DNA of 64,000 nt from Gordonia mangrovi (lineage in GTDB: Bacteria > Actinomycetota > Actinomycetes > Mycobacteriales > Mycobacteriaceae), in NCBI RefSeq assembly GCF_024734075.1, contig NZ_CP102850.1, positions 1,612,001 through 1,676,000 of the forward strand, in the 5' to 3' direction. This document shows positions 25,046-33,875 of this stretch, one piece after another (positions within the stretch are counted from its first letter, which is position 1; each line of letters starts with the position of its first letter). The notes beneath the pieces are model-generated. The model made no database searches. It saw only the letters and a program-made list of their open reading frames with translations, and was not told the DNA's origin. The position numbers and the translations under genes were made by a program.

Positions 25046-28000
25046 GTGACTTCCACGACGATCGCCATCGGTACCACCGCAGCAGTCTTGAGTCTGTTCT
25101 GTTGGGCCATCTTCTTCCGCGGCATCTGGCGAATCCTGCGGTCGATGGCTCAGGGCCAGAGCGTCGAGCGCGCGCGGTTCTTCCCCATCGGCCCCCGGTT
25201 GATGACGATGCTCAAGGAGTTCATCGCGCACACGCGGATGGTCAAGTTCCGCACGGTTGGGTGGGCTCACTGGTTGGTGATGGTCGGCTTCCTCGGCGGA
25301 TTCCTGCTGTGGTTCGAGGCCTACGGCCAGTCGATCGACCCGGAGTTCCACTGGCCGGTGTTCGGCAATTGGTTCATCTGGCATCTCTGGGATGAGCTGC
25401 TCGGGATCGCCACCGTGGTGGGCATCCTCGTGCTGATGGCGATCCGCCAGATGAACCACCCTCGATTGCCCGAGCGGCTGTCCCGCTTCTCCGGATCGAA
25501 CTTCCGCGCTGCATACTTCGTCGAGCTGGTGGTCCTGCTCGAGGGGCTGGGAATGATCTTCGTGAAGGCCGGCAAGATCGCCACCTACGGCCACGCGAAC
25601 GCCAGTTCGGACTTCTTCACCATGCAGGTCGCGAAGCTGCTGCCGGCGAGCCCGACGTTGGTGTCCATCTTCGCGGTGATCAAGCTGATGAGCGGCATGG
25701 TCTGGCTCGCGGTGGTGGGCTACTACATCAACTGGGGCGTCGCATGGCACCGGTTCTCTGCCTTCTTCAACATCTACCTCAAGCGTGAGGCCGACGGCGG
25801 GGTCGCGCTGGGTGCGGCCAAGCCGATGTTGAGCCAGGGCAAGGTCCTGGACATGGAGACCGCCGACCCGGATGTGGACGCGTTCGGCGCCGGCAAGATC
25901 GAGGACTTCTCCTGGAAGGGCTGGCTCGACTTCACCACGTGTACCGAGTGCGGCCGCTGCCAGAGCCAGTGCCCCGCCTGGAACACCGGCAAGCCACTGT
26001 CGCCCAAGCTGCTGATCATGTCGCTGCGCGACCACGGCTACGGCAAGGCGCCCTATCTGATGGCCGGCGGCCGCAAGGACATGGCCGGCGACGAGGTCGG
26101 CCTGGTCGATGCCGACGGCAACGTCGACGAGGCCAAGCTCAACGCGATTCCCGAGTCCGCGCGCGCCGAGGCGTCGCGCAAGCTGGTCGGCGAGAGCAAG
26201 GGTGCGCTCGGCGGCGGCGACGGCATCGAGGCCGCCGACGGCGAGTTCGACCCCGAGGCGCTGGGTGCGGTCATCGACACCGAGACCCTGTGGAGCTGCA
26301 CCACGTGCGGTGCCTGCGTCGAGCAGTGCCCGGTGGACATCGAGCACGTCGACCACATCCTGGACATGCGCCGCTACCAGGTGCTGATCGAGTCGGACTT
26401 CCCGACCGAGCTGGCCGGCATGTTCAAGAACCTGGAGAACAAGGGCAACCCGTGGGGCCAGAACGCCTCGGCCCGCACCGCCTGGATCGACGAGATGGAC
26501 ATCGAGATCCCGGTGTTCGGCCAGGACGTCGAGACCTTCGAGGGCTTCGAGTATCTGTTCTGGGTCGGCTGCGCCGGCGCCTACGAGGACCGCGCGAAGA
26601 AGACCACCAAGGCCGTCGCCGAACTGCTGGACGTGGCCGCGGTGAACTTCCTGGTGCTGGGACAGGGCGAGACCTGTACCGGCGACTCGGCACGCCGCGC
26701 GGGCAACGAGTTCCTGTTCCAGATGCTGGCCCAGCAGAATATCGAGATGTTCGGCGAGGTCTTCGCCACGGCACCGCAACAGCGCAAGAAGATCGTGGTG
26801 ACCTGCGCCCATTGCTTCAACGCGATCGGCAACGAGTACCCGCAACTGGGCGGCAAGTACGAGGTGGTGCACCACACGCAGCTGCTCAACCGTCTGGTCC
26901 GCGAGAAGCGACTGGTCCCGGTCGCCCCGCTCGGCGAGGGCGTCACCTACCACGACCCGTGCTACCTGGGTCGCCACAACAAGGTCTACGACGCCCCGCG
27001 TGAGCTGATGGCCGCGTCCGGCTCCAACCTCACCGAGATGCCGCGTCACGGCGAACGGTCCATGTGCTGCGGCGCCGGTGGCGCGCGGATGTGGATGGAA
27101 GAGCAGATCGGCAAGCGGATCAACATCGACCGGGTCGACGAGGCGCTGGATACGTTGGGTACCCCCAACGGCGATGCTCCGCAGAAGGTCGCGACCGGCT
27201 GCCCGTTCTGCCGCGTGATGCTCACCGACGGGGTCACCGCCCGTACGTCGAACACCGAGCAAGAGGGCAAGATCGAGGTCGTCGACGTCGCCCAGTTGCT
27301 GCTCGAGTCGGTCAAGCGCGGTGCGCCGGAGGTGGAGCGCGGCGGCCGCTACCTCGGCCCGGCGTCGGTGCCGAGCGCCGAACCGGAGCCCGCTGCCGAA
27401 CCGGAGAAGGAACCGGAGCCGGCCGTCGCGGCTGCTGCGACCGCTACGGCGACCGAGGCGAAGCCGAAGCCGAAGGTCGGCCTGGGCATGAAGGGCGGCA
27501 AGAAGCCCGGTGCGGCGGCCAAGACCGCGGCGCCTGCGGAGGCCGCGCCTGCCGAGACGAAGCCCGCCGAGACGAAGCCTGCGGAGAAGAAGCCTGCCGC
27601 CAAGGGCTTCGGCATGGGCGCCAAGGCCAAGAAGCCGGGTGCGGCCAAGGCCGACGCCGGTTCCGCGGCACCCGCACCGGCGCAGGCCGAGTCGTCGGCG
27701 GCCGTGGAGTCGGCCGCCGCGACCACGTCGGCCGACAACCCACCGGTGGAGAAGAAGCCGGCCGCCAAGGGCTTCGGCATGGGCAAGGCCAAGCGTCCGG
27801 GCGCGGCATCGAACGCCGCTGCTCCCGCGGCCGGCGTGACCGCCCCGGCCGAGAACAAGGTCGCCGAAGCCGAGTCGGCGCCCGAGGCCGCACCGACCGC
27901 CGACACCGAAGCCGCAGCCGCCGATACCGGCGGCGCCGCGACGGAGGCCAAGGCGGGTAAGGCCAAGGGCTTCGGCATGGCGGCGGGCAAGAAGCGGCCG

Positions 28001-28459
28001 GGCGGGATCGGGAAGGCCGCGGCACCTGCCGCAGCTGCGCCGTCGGCACCGGCCGCGCCGGAGGCTCCCGCCGAGTCGGCCGAGGCCCCGGCCGCCGGCA
28101 CGGCCGAGGCCGACGAAGCGCCGTCCACGACAGCTGCCGCCACGGAAGCCAAGCCCGGCAAGGCCAAGGGCTTCGGCATGGCCGCCGGCAAGAAACGGCC
28201 GGGCGGAATCGGCAAGGCATCGGCGGCACCGGCCGCGACGCCGGAGCCGGCTGCGCGCGAACCCGAACCGGCCGAGCCCGCGGCAGAGCCGGAGACGGCG
28301 CAAGCACCTGTCGAGGACTCGACCGAAACCGATTCCCCTGCCGAGGAATCGGCACCGTCGCCCAACGGGTCTCCGGACAAGACGATCGCCGAGGCCGGCG
28401 CCTCCAAGGCCAAGGGCTTCGGGATCGCCGCGGGCAAGAAGCGGCCCGGCCACTCGTAG
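25046..28459 (+). CDS. etfD: Membrane Fe-S oxidoreductase (ETF:menaquinone oxidoreductase type) with long repeat tail
   Basis: A 1137-residue homologue of M. tuberculosis Rv0338c (EtfD), which with EtfBA passes electrons from acyl-CoA dehydrogenases to menaquinone. About five membrane helices fill residues 5-235 (heme-b/NarI-like). CTECGRCQSQCP (about 299) and CTTCGACVEQCP (about 418) are 4Fe-4S sites. Cys-rich CCG modules follow: WVGCAGAYED, TCAHCFNAIGNEYP, YHDPCYLGRHNKVYD, MCCGAGGARMW and GCPFCRVML. From about residue 770 the tail is Ala/Glu/Pro-rich with six basic KGFGM-type repeats. The start is GTG 25046. The aminotransferase downstream keeps the Rv0338c-Rv0337c pairing. Family and role are well supported. 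The tail's function is unknown. Confidence 0.9.
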   Translation: MTSTTIAIGTTAAVLSLFCWAIFFRGIWRILRSMAQGQSVERARFFPIGPRLMTMLKEFIAHTRMVKFRTVGWAHWLVMVGFLGGFLLWFEAYGQSIDPEFHWPVFGNWFIWHLWDELLGIATVVGILVLMAIRQMNHPRLPERLSRFSGSNFRAAYFVELVVLLEGLGMIFVKAGKIATYGHANASSDFFTMQVAKLLPASPTLVSIFAVIKLMSGMVWLAVVGYYINWGVAWHRFSAFFNIYLKREADGGVALGAAKPMLSQGKVLDMETADPDVDAFGAGKIEDFSWKGWLDFTTCTECGRCQSQCPAWNTGKPLSPKLLIMSLRDHGYGKAPYLMAGGRKDMAGDEVGLVDADGNVDEAKLNAIPESARAEASRKLVGESKGALGGGDGIEAADGEFDPEALGAVIDTETLWSCTTCGACVEQCPVDIEHVDHILDMRRYQVLIESDFPTELAGMFKNLENKGNPWGQNASARTAWIDEMDIEIPVFGQDVETFEGFEYLFWVGCAGAYEDRAKKTTKAVAELLDVAAVNFLVLGQGETCTGDSARRAGNEFLFQMLAQQNIEMFGEVFATAPQQRKKIVVTCAHCFNAIGNEYPQLGGKYEVVHHTQLLNRLVREKRLVPVAPLGEGVTYHDPCYLGRHNKVYDAPRELMAASGSNLTEMPRHGERSMCCGAGGARMWMEEQIGKRINIDRVDEALDTLGTPNGDAPQKVATGCPFCRVMLTDGVTARTSNTEQEGKIEVVDVAQLLLESVKRGAPEVERGGRYLGPASVPSAEPEPAAEPEKEPEPAVAAAATATATEAKPKPKVGLGMKGGKKPGAAAKTAAPAEAAPAETKPAETKPAEKKPAAKGFGMGAKAKKPGAAKADAGSAAPAPAQAESSAAVESAAATTSADNPPVEKKPAAKGFGMGKAKRPGAASNAAAPAAGVTAPAENKVAEAESAPEAAPTADTEAAAADTGGAATEAKAGKAKGFGMAAGKKRPGGIGKAAAPAAAAPSAPAAPEAPAESAEAPAAGTAEADEAPSTTAAATEAKPGKAKGFGMAAGKKRPGGIGKASAAPAATPEPAAREPEPAEPAAEPETAQAPVEDSTETDSPAEESAPSPNGSPDKTIAEAGASKAKGFGIAAGKKRPGHS

Positions 28460-28471
28460 TCAGCAGGCCGT

Positions 28472-28532
28472 CACCTCATTTCGGCAACACCACCTTGGAA
28501 TGCAACCAAGGTGGTGTTGTCGTTTCGAGGTG
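28472..28532. repeat. Intergenic hairpin element, copy 2
   Basis: Arms 28472-28498 and 28506-28532 enclose a 7-base loop. The inner 14 pairs (CAACACCACCTTGG and its complement) are perfect, and 22 of 27 positions pair overall. It begins 13 bases after the etfD stop and could terminate transcription. The arm resembles the one at 17768-17796 (17 of 19 core bases). Confidence 0.65.
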
Positions 28533-28606
28533 TGTGCCACACCACCGCTGCCACGGACACCGGTGCCCAGAAAACCCGTTTGCGCTGGACTGTCACAATT
28601 GAACTC

Positions 28607-29860
28607 GTGAGTAGACCGCATGTATCGCATCTGAACCAGAACCTCAAGCCACTCGAGCAGTCCCAGAAGCTGCAGAACGTGTGCTACGAGATCAGGGGTC
28701 CGGTACACGCGCACGCGGCCCGGCTCGAGTCCGAGGGACATCGGATTCTGAAGCTGAACATCGGCAATCCGGCACTGTTCGGGTTCGAGGCGCCCGACGT
28801 GATCATGCGCGACATGATCCACGCACTCCCCTATTCGCAAGGCTATTCGGAGTCGGCCGGCGTGCTGTCGGCGCGCCGCGCGGTGGTCACCCGATATGAG
28901 CTGATCCCGGACTTCCCCTACTTCGACGTCGATGACGTGATCCTGGGCAACGGCGTGTCCGAGCTGATCACCATGACGATGCAGGCACTGCTCAACGACG
29001 GCGACGAGGTGCTGATCCCGGCACCGGACTATCCGCTGTGGACGGCGATGACCTCGCTGTCGGGTGGCCGCCCGGTGCATTACCGGTGCGACGAGGAGAA
29101 CGGCTGGAACCCCGACGTCGCCGACATCGCATCCAAGATCACCGACCGCACCAAGGCGATCGTCATCATCAACCCGAACAACCCGACCGGCGCGGTCTAC
29201 TCCCGTGAGGTGCTCGAGCAGCTGGTCGAACTCGCCCGGCAGCATTCGCTGTTGATCATGGCCGACGAGATCTACGACAAGATCCTCTACGACGACGCCG
29301 AGCACATCAATGTCGCCTCGCTCGCGCCGGATCTGCTGTGCCTGACCTTCAACGGACTGTCCAAGGCCTACCGGGTGTGCGGATACCGGGCCGGCTGGCT
29401 GGTACTGACCGGCCCCAAGGAGCATGCGCGCGGCTTCATCGAGGGACTCGGCATCCTCGCATCGACCCGGCTGTGTTCCAACGTGCCCGGCCAGCACGCC
29501 ATTCAGGTGGCCCTCGGCGGGTATCAGAGCATCGACGCGCTCGTCGCACCGGGCGGGCGCCTCTTCGAGCAGCGCAACGTGACCTGGGACAAGCTCAACG
29601 CCATCCCCGGTGTCAGCTGCGTGAAACCGATGGGCGCGCTGTACGCCTTTCCGAGGCTGGACCCCAACGTGCACGAGATCCACAACGACGAGCTGTTCGT
29701 CCAGGATCTGCTGCTGCAGGAGAAGATCCTGGTGGTGCAGGGCACCGGCTTCAATCTGACCGACCACAACCACTTCCGGATCGTCACCCTGCCCTGGGCC
29801 CGCGACCTCGACGAGGCGATCGACCGGATCGGCAACTTCCTGTCGTCCTACCGACAGTGA
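28607..29860 (+). CDS. Alanine/aspartate-type aminotransferase (AlaA/AspC-like)
   Basis: A 417-residue class I PLP aminotransferase starting at GTG 28607. The core contains GNGVSELITMTMQALLNDGD, APDYPLWTA, NPNNPTGAVY, ADEIYDKILYDD and the PLP lysine in FNGLSKAYRVCGYRAGW (Lys253). It is the counterpart of M. tuberculosis Rv0337c (annotated aspC), and its sequence resembles the E. coli alanine-synthesising transaminase AlaA, which uses glutamate and pyruvate. It follows etfD as in mycobacteria, with a hairpin between them, so it may have its own promoter. A strong terminator follows. Confidence 0.92.
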   Translation: MSRPHVSHLNQNLKPLEQSQKLQNVCYEIRGPVHAHAARLESEGHRILKLNIGNPALFGFEAPDVIMRDMIHALPYSQGYSESAGVLSARRAVVTRYELIPDFPYFDVDDVILGNGVSELITMTMQALLNDGDEVLIPAPDYPLWTAMTSLSGGRPVHYRCDEENGWNPDVADIASKITDRTKAIVIINPNNPTGAVYSREVLEQLVELARQHSLLIMADEIYDKILYDDAEHINVASLAPDLLCLTFNGLSKAYRVCGYRAGWLVLTGPKEHARGFIEGLGILASTRLCSNVPGQHAIQVALGGYQSIDALVAPGGRLFEQRNVTWDKLNAIPGVSCVKPMGALYAFPRLDPNVHEIHNDELFVQDLLLQEKILVVQGTGFNLTDHNHFRIVTLPWARDLDEAIDRIGNFLSSYRQ

Positions 29861-29886
29861 CCTCCTGAAATCCGCTTCCTGACGTC

Positions 29887-29912
29887 GACCCGAGGGGATA
29901 TCCCCTCGGGTC
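29887..29912. terminator. Transcription terminator hairpin
   Basis: A perfect 26-base palindrome GACCCGAGGGGAT/ATCCCCTCGGGTC lies 26 bases after the aminotransferase stop, followed by the T-containing GTTCTGTTGG. Stem and position fit a factor-independent terminator, though the T-tract is imperfect. Confidence 0.75.
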
Positions 29913-30047
29913 GTTCTGTTGGTGCGGTTTCCAGTCACGTCACACGGCCGCCCCTTCCCGTGACTCTTCGTCACACACAACCCTGGACCCATTGGTGTGA
30001 CGCTTGGTAACGTCTACAACCATTCGATCGTCTCGAAGGGGAGTCGC

Positions 30048-31835
30048 ATGGTCGATTGGCGTAAGCAATGGGTCCGCAACGGCGGCGTGTCGCTGGCCGT
30101 CTTCGAAGTGGCCGGGTCGGCCGCCGACGACAGCGGCGAGCACCGCCCCACGGTCCTGCTGGTGCACGGCTGGCCCGACACGCACCATCTGTGGACCCAT
30201 GTCGCGCCGGCGCTGGCCCGCGACTTCCATGTCGTCGCCTATGACTGCCGCGGTTTCGGTGAGAGCGACCGTCCCGAGGGCGACGCCGCCTACCGGCTCG
30301 ATGCACTCGCCGACGACCTGTTCGCGGTCGGCGAGGCGGTGAGCCCGGAACGACCGATCCATGTGGTCGGGCACGATTGGGGGTCGGTGCAGGCGTGGGA
30401 AGCGGTGACACAGCCCGGGGCTGAGAGTCGGATCGCCTCATTCGTGTCGGTGTCGGGCCCCAACCTGGATCAGCTGGGCGCGTGGGCACGCAAGAGTCTG
30501 TCGCGCCCCACCCCGCGGCACGTGAAGGACGTGCTGGCACAGGCTGGTTCCTCGGCGTATACGGTGTTCTTCCAGCTGCCGGTAGTACCGCGGCTGTTCT
30601 TCGGCGTCGCCGGGTCACCGACGTTGTGGCGCGAATTCCTGCATCTGATCGAGGGCACGCCGCGGGCGAATGTCATCGTCGGCGACACCCTGCGCGCCGA
30701 CATGATCTCCGGGCTCCGGCTGTACCGCGCGAATATCCGTGCCAAGCTGGCCGACCCGCGCACCCGGCCGACCTCGGTACCGACACTCGAGTTGGTCAAC
30801 GAGCGCGACATCGCGCTGCGCCCGGCGATCTTCGACGACACCCACCGCTATACCCAGCGGTTGTGGCGGCGCAGCACCCCGACCGGTCACTGGCTGCCCT
30901 ACACCAACCCGGATCACTTGGTGCGCAGCGCATCCGACTTCATCGCGACCCATGCGTCGCGTTCGACGCCGGCCATCGCCGCGCGGGTGGACCGCACCCG
31001 CGTCTTCGGCACGCCACACCCGTTGTCGGGGAAACTGGCTGTGATCACCGGCGCCGGCAGCGGCATCGGCCGCGAGACCGCCTTCGCCCTGGCCGAACAG
31101 GGATGTGAACTGATCCTCGCCGACATCGATCTCGCCGGCGCGGACGAGACGGCCCGGCAGAGCAAGGCATTGGGCACGCAGGCCTCGCCCTACGAGCTCG
31201 ACGTCGCCGACGTCGGTGCGCTGGCCGCCTTCGCCGAGTCCGTGCGTGATCGACACGGCACCCCCGACATCGTGATCAACAACGCCGGAATCGGTCTGGC
31301 CGGAAGCGTCCTGGCCGCCACCGACGAGCAGGTCGACCGGTTGCTCGGCGTGAACCTGCGCGGGGTCATCTCCGGCAGCCGCGTATTCGGTCGGCTGATG
31401 GCGGAACGCGGGATCGGCGGGCACATCGTGAACGTGTCGTCGGCGGCGGCGTTCACACCCCAGCGGTCACTCGGGCTCTACTCCGCCTCGAAGGCGGGCG
31501 TGCTGTTGTTCTCGGAGTCGTTGCGCGCCGAGCTCGGCGAGCATCGGATCGGGGTCTCGGCGATCTGTCCCGGCATCGTCGACACGCACATCGTCAGTGC
31601 CACGCCGATCGCGGGCCTGCCCGCCGCCGAGGAGGAAACCGAACGCCGACGACTCGACGGCCTGTACCGGCGCCGCGGATTCACACCCGACCGGGTGGCG
31701 CGCGAGATCGTCGATGCCATCATCGGCAACAAGGCGGTCGTCCCGGTCACCCCTGAGGCCAAGATCGGCTACCGCATCTATCGATTCACACCATGGCTGT
31801 CGCGGCTCGGCGCGCGTCAGAAGGTGGTGGGGTAA
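30048..31835 (+). CDS. Alpha/beta hydrolase fused to a short-chain dehydrogenase (EphD-like)
   Basis: A 595-residue two-domain fusion like M. tuberculosis EphD (Rv2214c). Residues 1-310 are an epoxide-hydrolase-type alpha/beta hydrolase with HGWPDTHHLW, nucleophile Asp in VVGHDWGSVQAW and a late GHWLPYTNPD histidine. Residues about 325-595 are an SDR with GAGSGIGRE, VINNAGIGLAG, VNVSSAAAF and YSASKAG. EphD has been linked to mycolic-acid and lipid processing. Here an epoxide opening coupled to alcohol oxidation is plausible. GGGGAG lies upstream of the ATG. The next gene starts 2 bases after its stop and the third 4 bases later, so the three form an operon. Confidence 0.87.
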   Translation: MVDWRKQWVRNGGVSLAVFEVAGSAADDSGEHRPTVLLVHGWPDTHHLWTHVAPALARDFHVVAYDCRGFGESDRPEGDAAYRLDALADDLFAVGEAVSPERPIHVVGHDWGSVQAWEAVTQPGAESRIASFVSVSGPNLDQLGAWARKSLSRPTPRHVKDVLAQAGSSAYTVFFQLPVVPRLFFGVAGSPTLWREFLHLIEGTPRANVIVGDTLRADMISGLRLYRANIRAKLADPRTRPTSVPTLELVNERDIALRPAIFDDTHRYTQRLWRRSTPTGHWLPYTNPDHLVRSASDFIATHASRSTPAIAARVDRTRVFGTPHPLSGKLAVITGAGSGIGRETAFALAEQGCELILADIDLAGADETARQSKALGTQASPYELDVADVGALAAFAESVRDRHGTPDIVINNAGIGLAGSVLAATDEQVDRLLGVNLRGVISGSRVFGRLMAERGIGGHIVNVSSAAAFTPQRSLGLYSASKAGVLLFSESLRAELGEHRIGVSAICPGIVDTHIVSATPIAGLPAAEEETERRRLDGLYRRRGFTPDRVAREIVDAIIGNKAVVPVTPEAKIGYRIYRFTPWLSRLGARQKVVG

Positions 31836-31837
31836 CC

Positions 31838-32731
31838 ATGAGCGGCCAACCTCTCGACGTCGACGGCTCCGATCCGGGTCCGGTCGAATTGCACGCGCGC
31901 AACGTCACGTTCGACTGGTCCGAGACCCCGCTGCACTGGATTCCCGACCATCCGGTGGCATCCAATTTCATCAGCGTGCTCAATCTGCTGCTGCCGGAGG
32001 GAGAACGGTGGTTCGTACAGACCTACAACGAGGCACTGCCCCTGGTCGCCGATGACGAACTCGCCGCGACGATGCGCGGTTTCATCGGACAAGAGGCCAT
32101 GCACGCCGAAGCCCACGACCATGTCCTCTGGGCGTTCCTCGACACCCGCGGGATCGATCCCCGCCCCTATCAGCGGCAGATGGAGTGGATTTTCCGCAAG
32201 GTGCTGGGCCCCAGGGACTCCGGGACCCCCGTCGCCCGGCAGAAGCACCTCGTGGAGCGGCTGTGGTTGATCGCGGCTCTCGAGCACTACACCGCCATCC
32301 TCGGCGATTTCGCACTCAACAACTCCTGGGTGGAATCCGGCGCAGATCCCGGCATGACCGATCTGTTCACCTGGCATGGCGCCGAGGAGGTCGAGCACCG
32401 CGCGGTGGCACACGAGGTGGCCGTCTACTTCGGCGACAGCTACCTGCGACGCGGCCGCGCCATGCTGGTGGTGCTACCGATCCTGCTACTGCTGATCAAT
32501 CGGGGCTTCCGCTACATCATGCGCCAGGACCCGACGGTGCGGTACAACTTCTTTCAGCGTCAGTACCACTACCATCGCGGGGTGCGCGCCGGGGTGCTAC
32601 CCAAGATGCGCAAGATCGTGCTGGCCACTTTCAGCTACTTCCGACCGGGCTTCCATCCCAACGAGATCGGTAGTACCGCGCAAGCGGTCGCCTACCTCGC
32701 GGCCTCACCGGCTGCGCGCAACGCGGGCTGA
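31838..32731 (+). CDS. PF10118-type metal-dependent protein, probable diiron four-helix fold
   Basis: A 297-residue helical protein of the family annotated 'metal-dependent hydrolase' (Metal_hydrol). The ligand pattern looks like a diiron carboxylate site: Glu54/Glu56 in LLPEGERWF, ExxH at 86-89 (GQEAMHAEAHDH), Glu139 in ALEHYTAI and ExxH at 174-177 (GAEEVEHRAVAHE). A hydrophobic helix VVLPILLLLINRGF follows near residue 215. That pattern is more typical of oxygen-activating ferritin-like enzymes than of hydrolases, and the next gene supplies a reductase. This is inference from residues. Members of the family have no firmly known reaction as far as I recall. Confidence 0.75.
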   Translation: MSGQPLDVDGSDPGPVELHARNVTFDWSETPLHWIPDHPVASNFISVLNLLLPEGERWFVQTYNEALPLVADDELAATMRGFIGQEAMHAEAHDHVLWAFLDTRGIDPRPYQRQMEWIFRKVLGPRDSGTPVARQKHLVERLWLIAALEHYTAILGDFALNNSWVESGADPGMTDLFTWHGAEEVEHRAVAHEVAVYFGDSYLRRGRAMLVVLPILLLLINRGFRYIMRQDPTVRYNFFQRQYHYHRGVRAGVLPKMRKIVLATFSYFRPGFHPNEIGSTAQAVAYLAASPAARNAG

Positions 32732-32735
32732 ACCG

Positions 32736-33875
32736 ATGAATCAGCGCGCACACCCGCACAGCACGGAGATGACCTCTCCCCCACCGCACCTCTACGGCCG
32801 GTGGCGTCACGATCCGCTGCTGCGCGTCGGCACCCTGATCGCGAAGATGTGGTGGCCGTTCTGGCGTCCGCTGGCGCCGCTACACGTACCGGCCACCGAC
32901 GACGGGGTCACCGTCCTTCGGGTCGTGGACCGAACGATGGTGGCCGAGGACGAGAATGTGGTCGCGCTGACCTTCGGCGCGCCCGACGGCGGTCCGCTGG
33001 CGCGCTGGCATCCCGGCGCCCATCTCGATCTGCTGTTGCCGTCCGGCCGCATGCGCGAGTACTCGCTGTGCGGCGACCCGGCCGACCGGCTTCACTACCG
33101 CATCGCGGTCCGCCGCATCCCGGACGGCGGCGGCGGGTCGATCGAGGTCCACGACACGCTGACCGTGGGCACCGAGGTGTCGATCAAGGGTCCGCGCAAC
33201 GCTTTTCCACTGTCCATACCGGGCCACGGATCGCCGGCCCGATCGGTCCGCTTCATCGCCGCCGGCATCGGCATCACCCCGATCCTGCCGATGATGGCTG
33301 CCGCCGACCGGTTCGGACTCGACTGGTCGATGATATACACCGGCCGGAGCCGGGAGTCGATCCCGTTCATCGACGAACTCGCGCGCTTCGGCGATCGAGT
33401 CCAGATCCGGACCGACGATGAACACGGACTGCCGACCATGGACGCCCTGCTGGGATCGGTGGACCCCGAAACCGGCTGCACGCCTTCCGGACTGGCGGTG
33501 TACTGCTGCGGTCCGGTGCCGATACTGGAGGCGCTCTGGGCCCATCTCGCCGATCGACGCGACATCGAGCTGCACTACGAGCGATTCAGCCCACCGCCGG
33601 TGGACAACGGCGAGCCGTTCACGATCACCCTCGCGTCGACCGGCCGCCGGATTCCGGTGGCCGCCGACGAGACGGCGCTGGCGGCACTGCGCCGGGAGAT
33701 TCCGTCGGTGCCGTACTCCTGCCGGCAAGGATTCTGCGGCACCTGCAAGGTGAGGATGCTGGCCGGCGACGCCGATCACCGCGACAACATCCTCACCGAG
33801 CCCGAGCGCGCAGCGGGCGCTTTCCTGACGTGTGTCTCACGCAGTTCCGGCGGTGACCTCACGCTCGACCTGTAG
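32736..33875 (+). CDS. Flavin reductase with C-terminal 2Fe-2S ferredoxin domain
   Basis: A 379-residue oxidoreductase of the phthalate-dioxygenase-reductase type. An FNR-like flavin domain has REYSLCGDP (FMN/FAD) and an NAD(P)H domain has AAGIGITPILPM with late YCCGPVPILEA. The plant-type 2Fe-2S domain near residues 295-379 has CRQGFCGTCKV with the fourth cysteine in FLTCVSRS. A 60-residue leader with WWPFWRPLAPLHVP precedes the core. It would pass electrons from NAD(P)H to an oxygenase. The best local candidate is the diiron-like protein encoded 4 bases upstream. Its 3' end overlaps the convergent exporter gene by 39 bases. Confidence 0.88.
   Translation: MNQRAHPHSTEMTSPPPHLYGRWRHDPLLRVGTLIAKMWWPFWRPLAPLHVPATDDGVTVLRVVDRTMVAEDENVVALTFGAPDGGPLARWHPGAHLDLLLPSGRMREYSLCGDPADRLHYRIAVRRIPDGGGGSIEVHDTLTVGTEVSIKGPRNAFPLSIPGHGSPARSVRFIAAGIGITPILPMMAAADRFGLDWSMIYTGRSRESIPFIDELARFGDRVQIRTDDEHGLPTMDALLGSVDPETGCTPSGLAVYCCGPVPILEALWAHLADRRDIELHYERFSPPPVDNGEPFTITLASTGRRIPVAADETALAALRREIPSVPYSCRQGFCGTCKVRMLAGDADHRDNILTEPERAAGAFLTCVSRSSGGDLTLDL

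Noticed and set aside
24947..28453. A 1168-codon open frame antisense to etfD
   Set aside because: Its protein is Arg/Gly/Leu-rich low-complexity sequence with no domains. It results from the codon bias of the GC-rich gene on the other strand.
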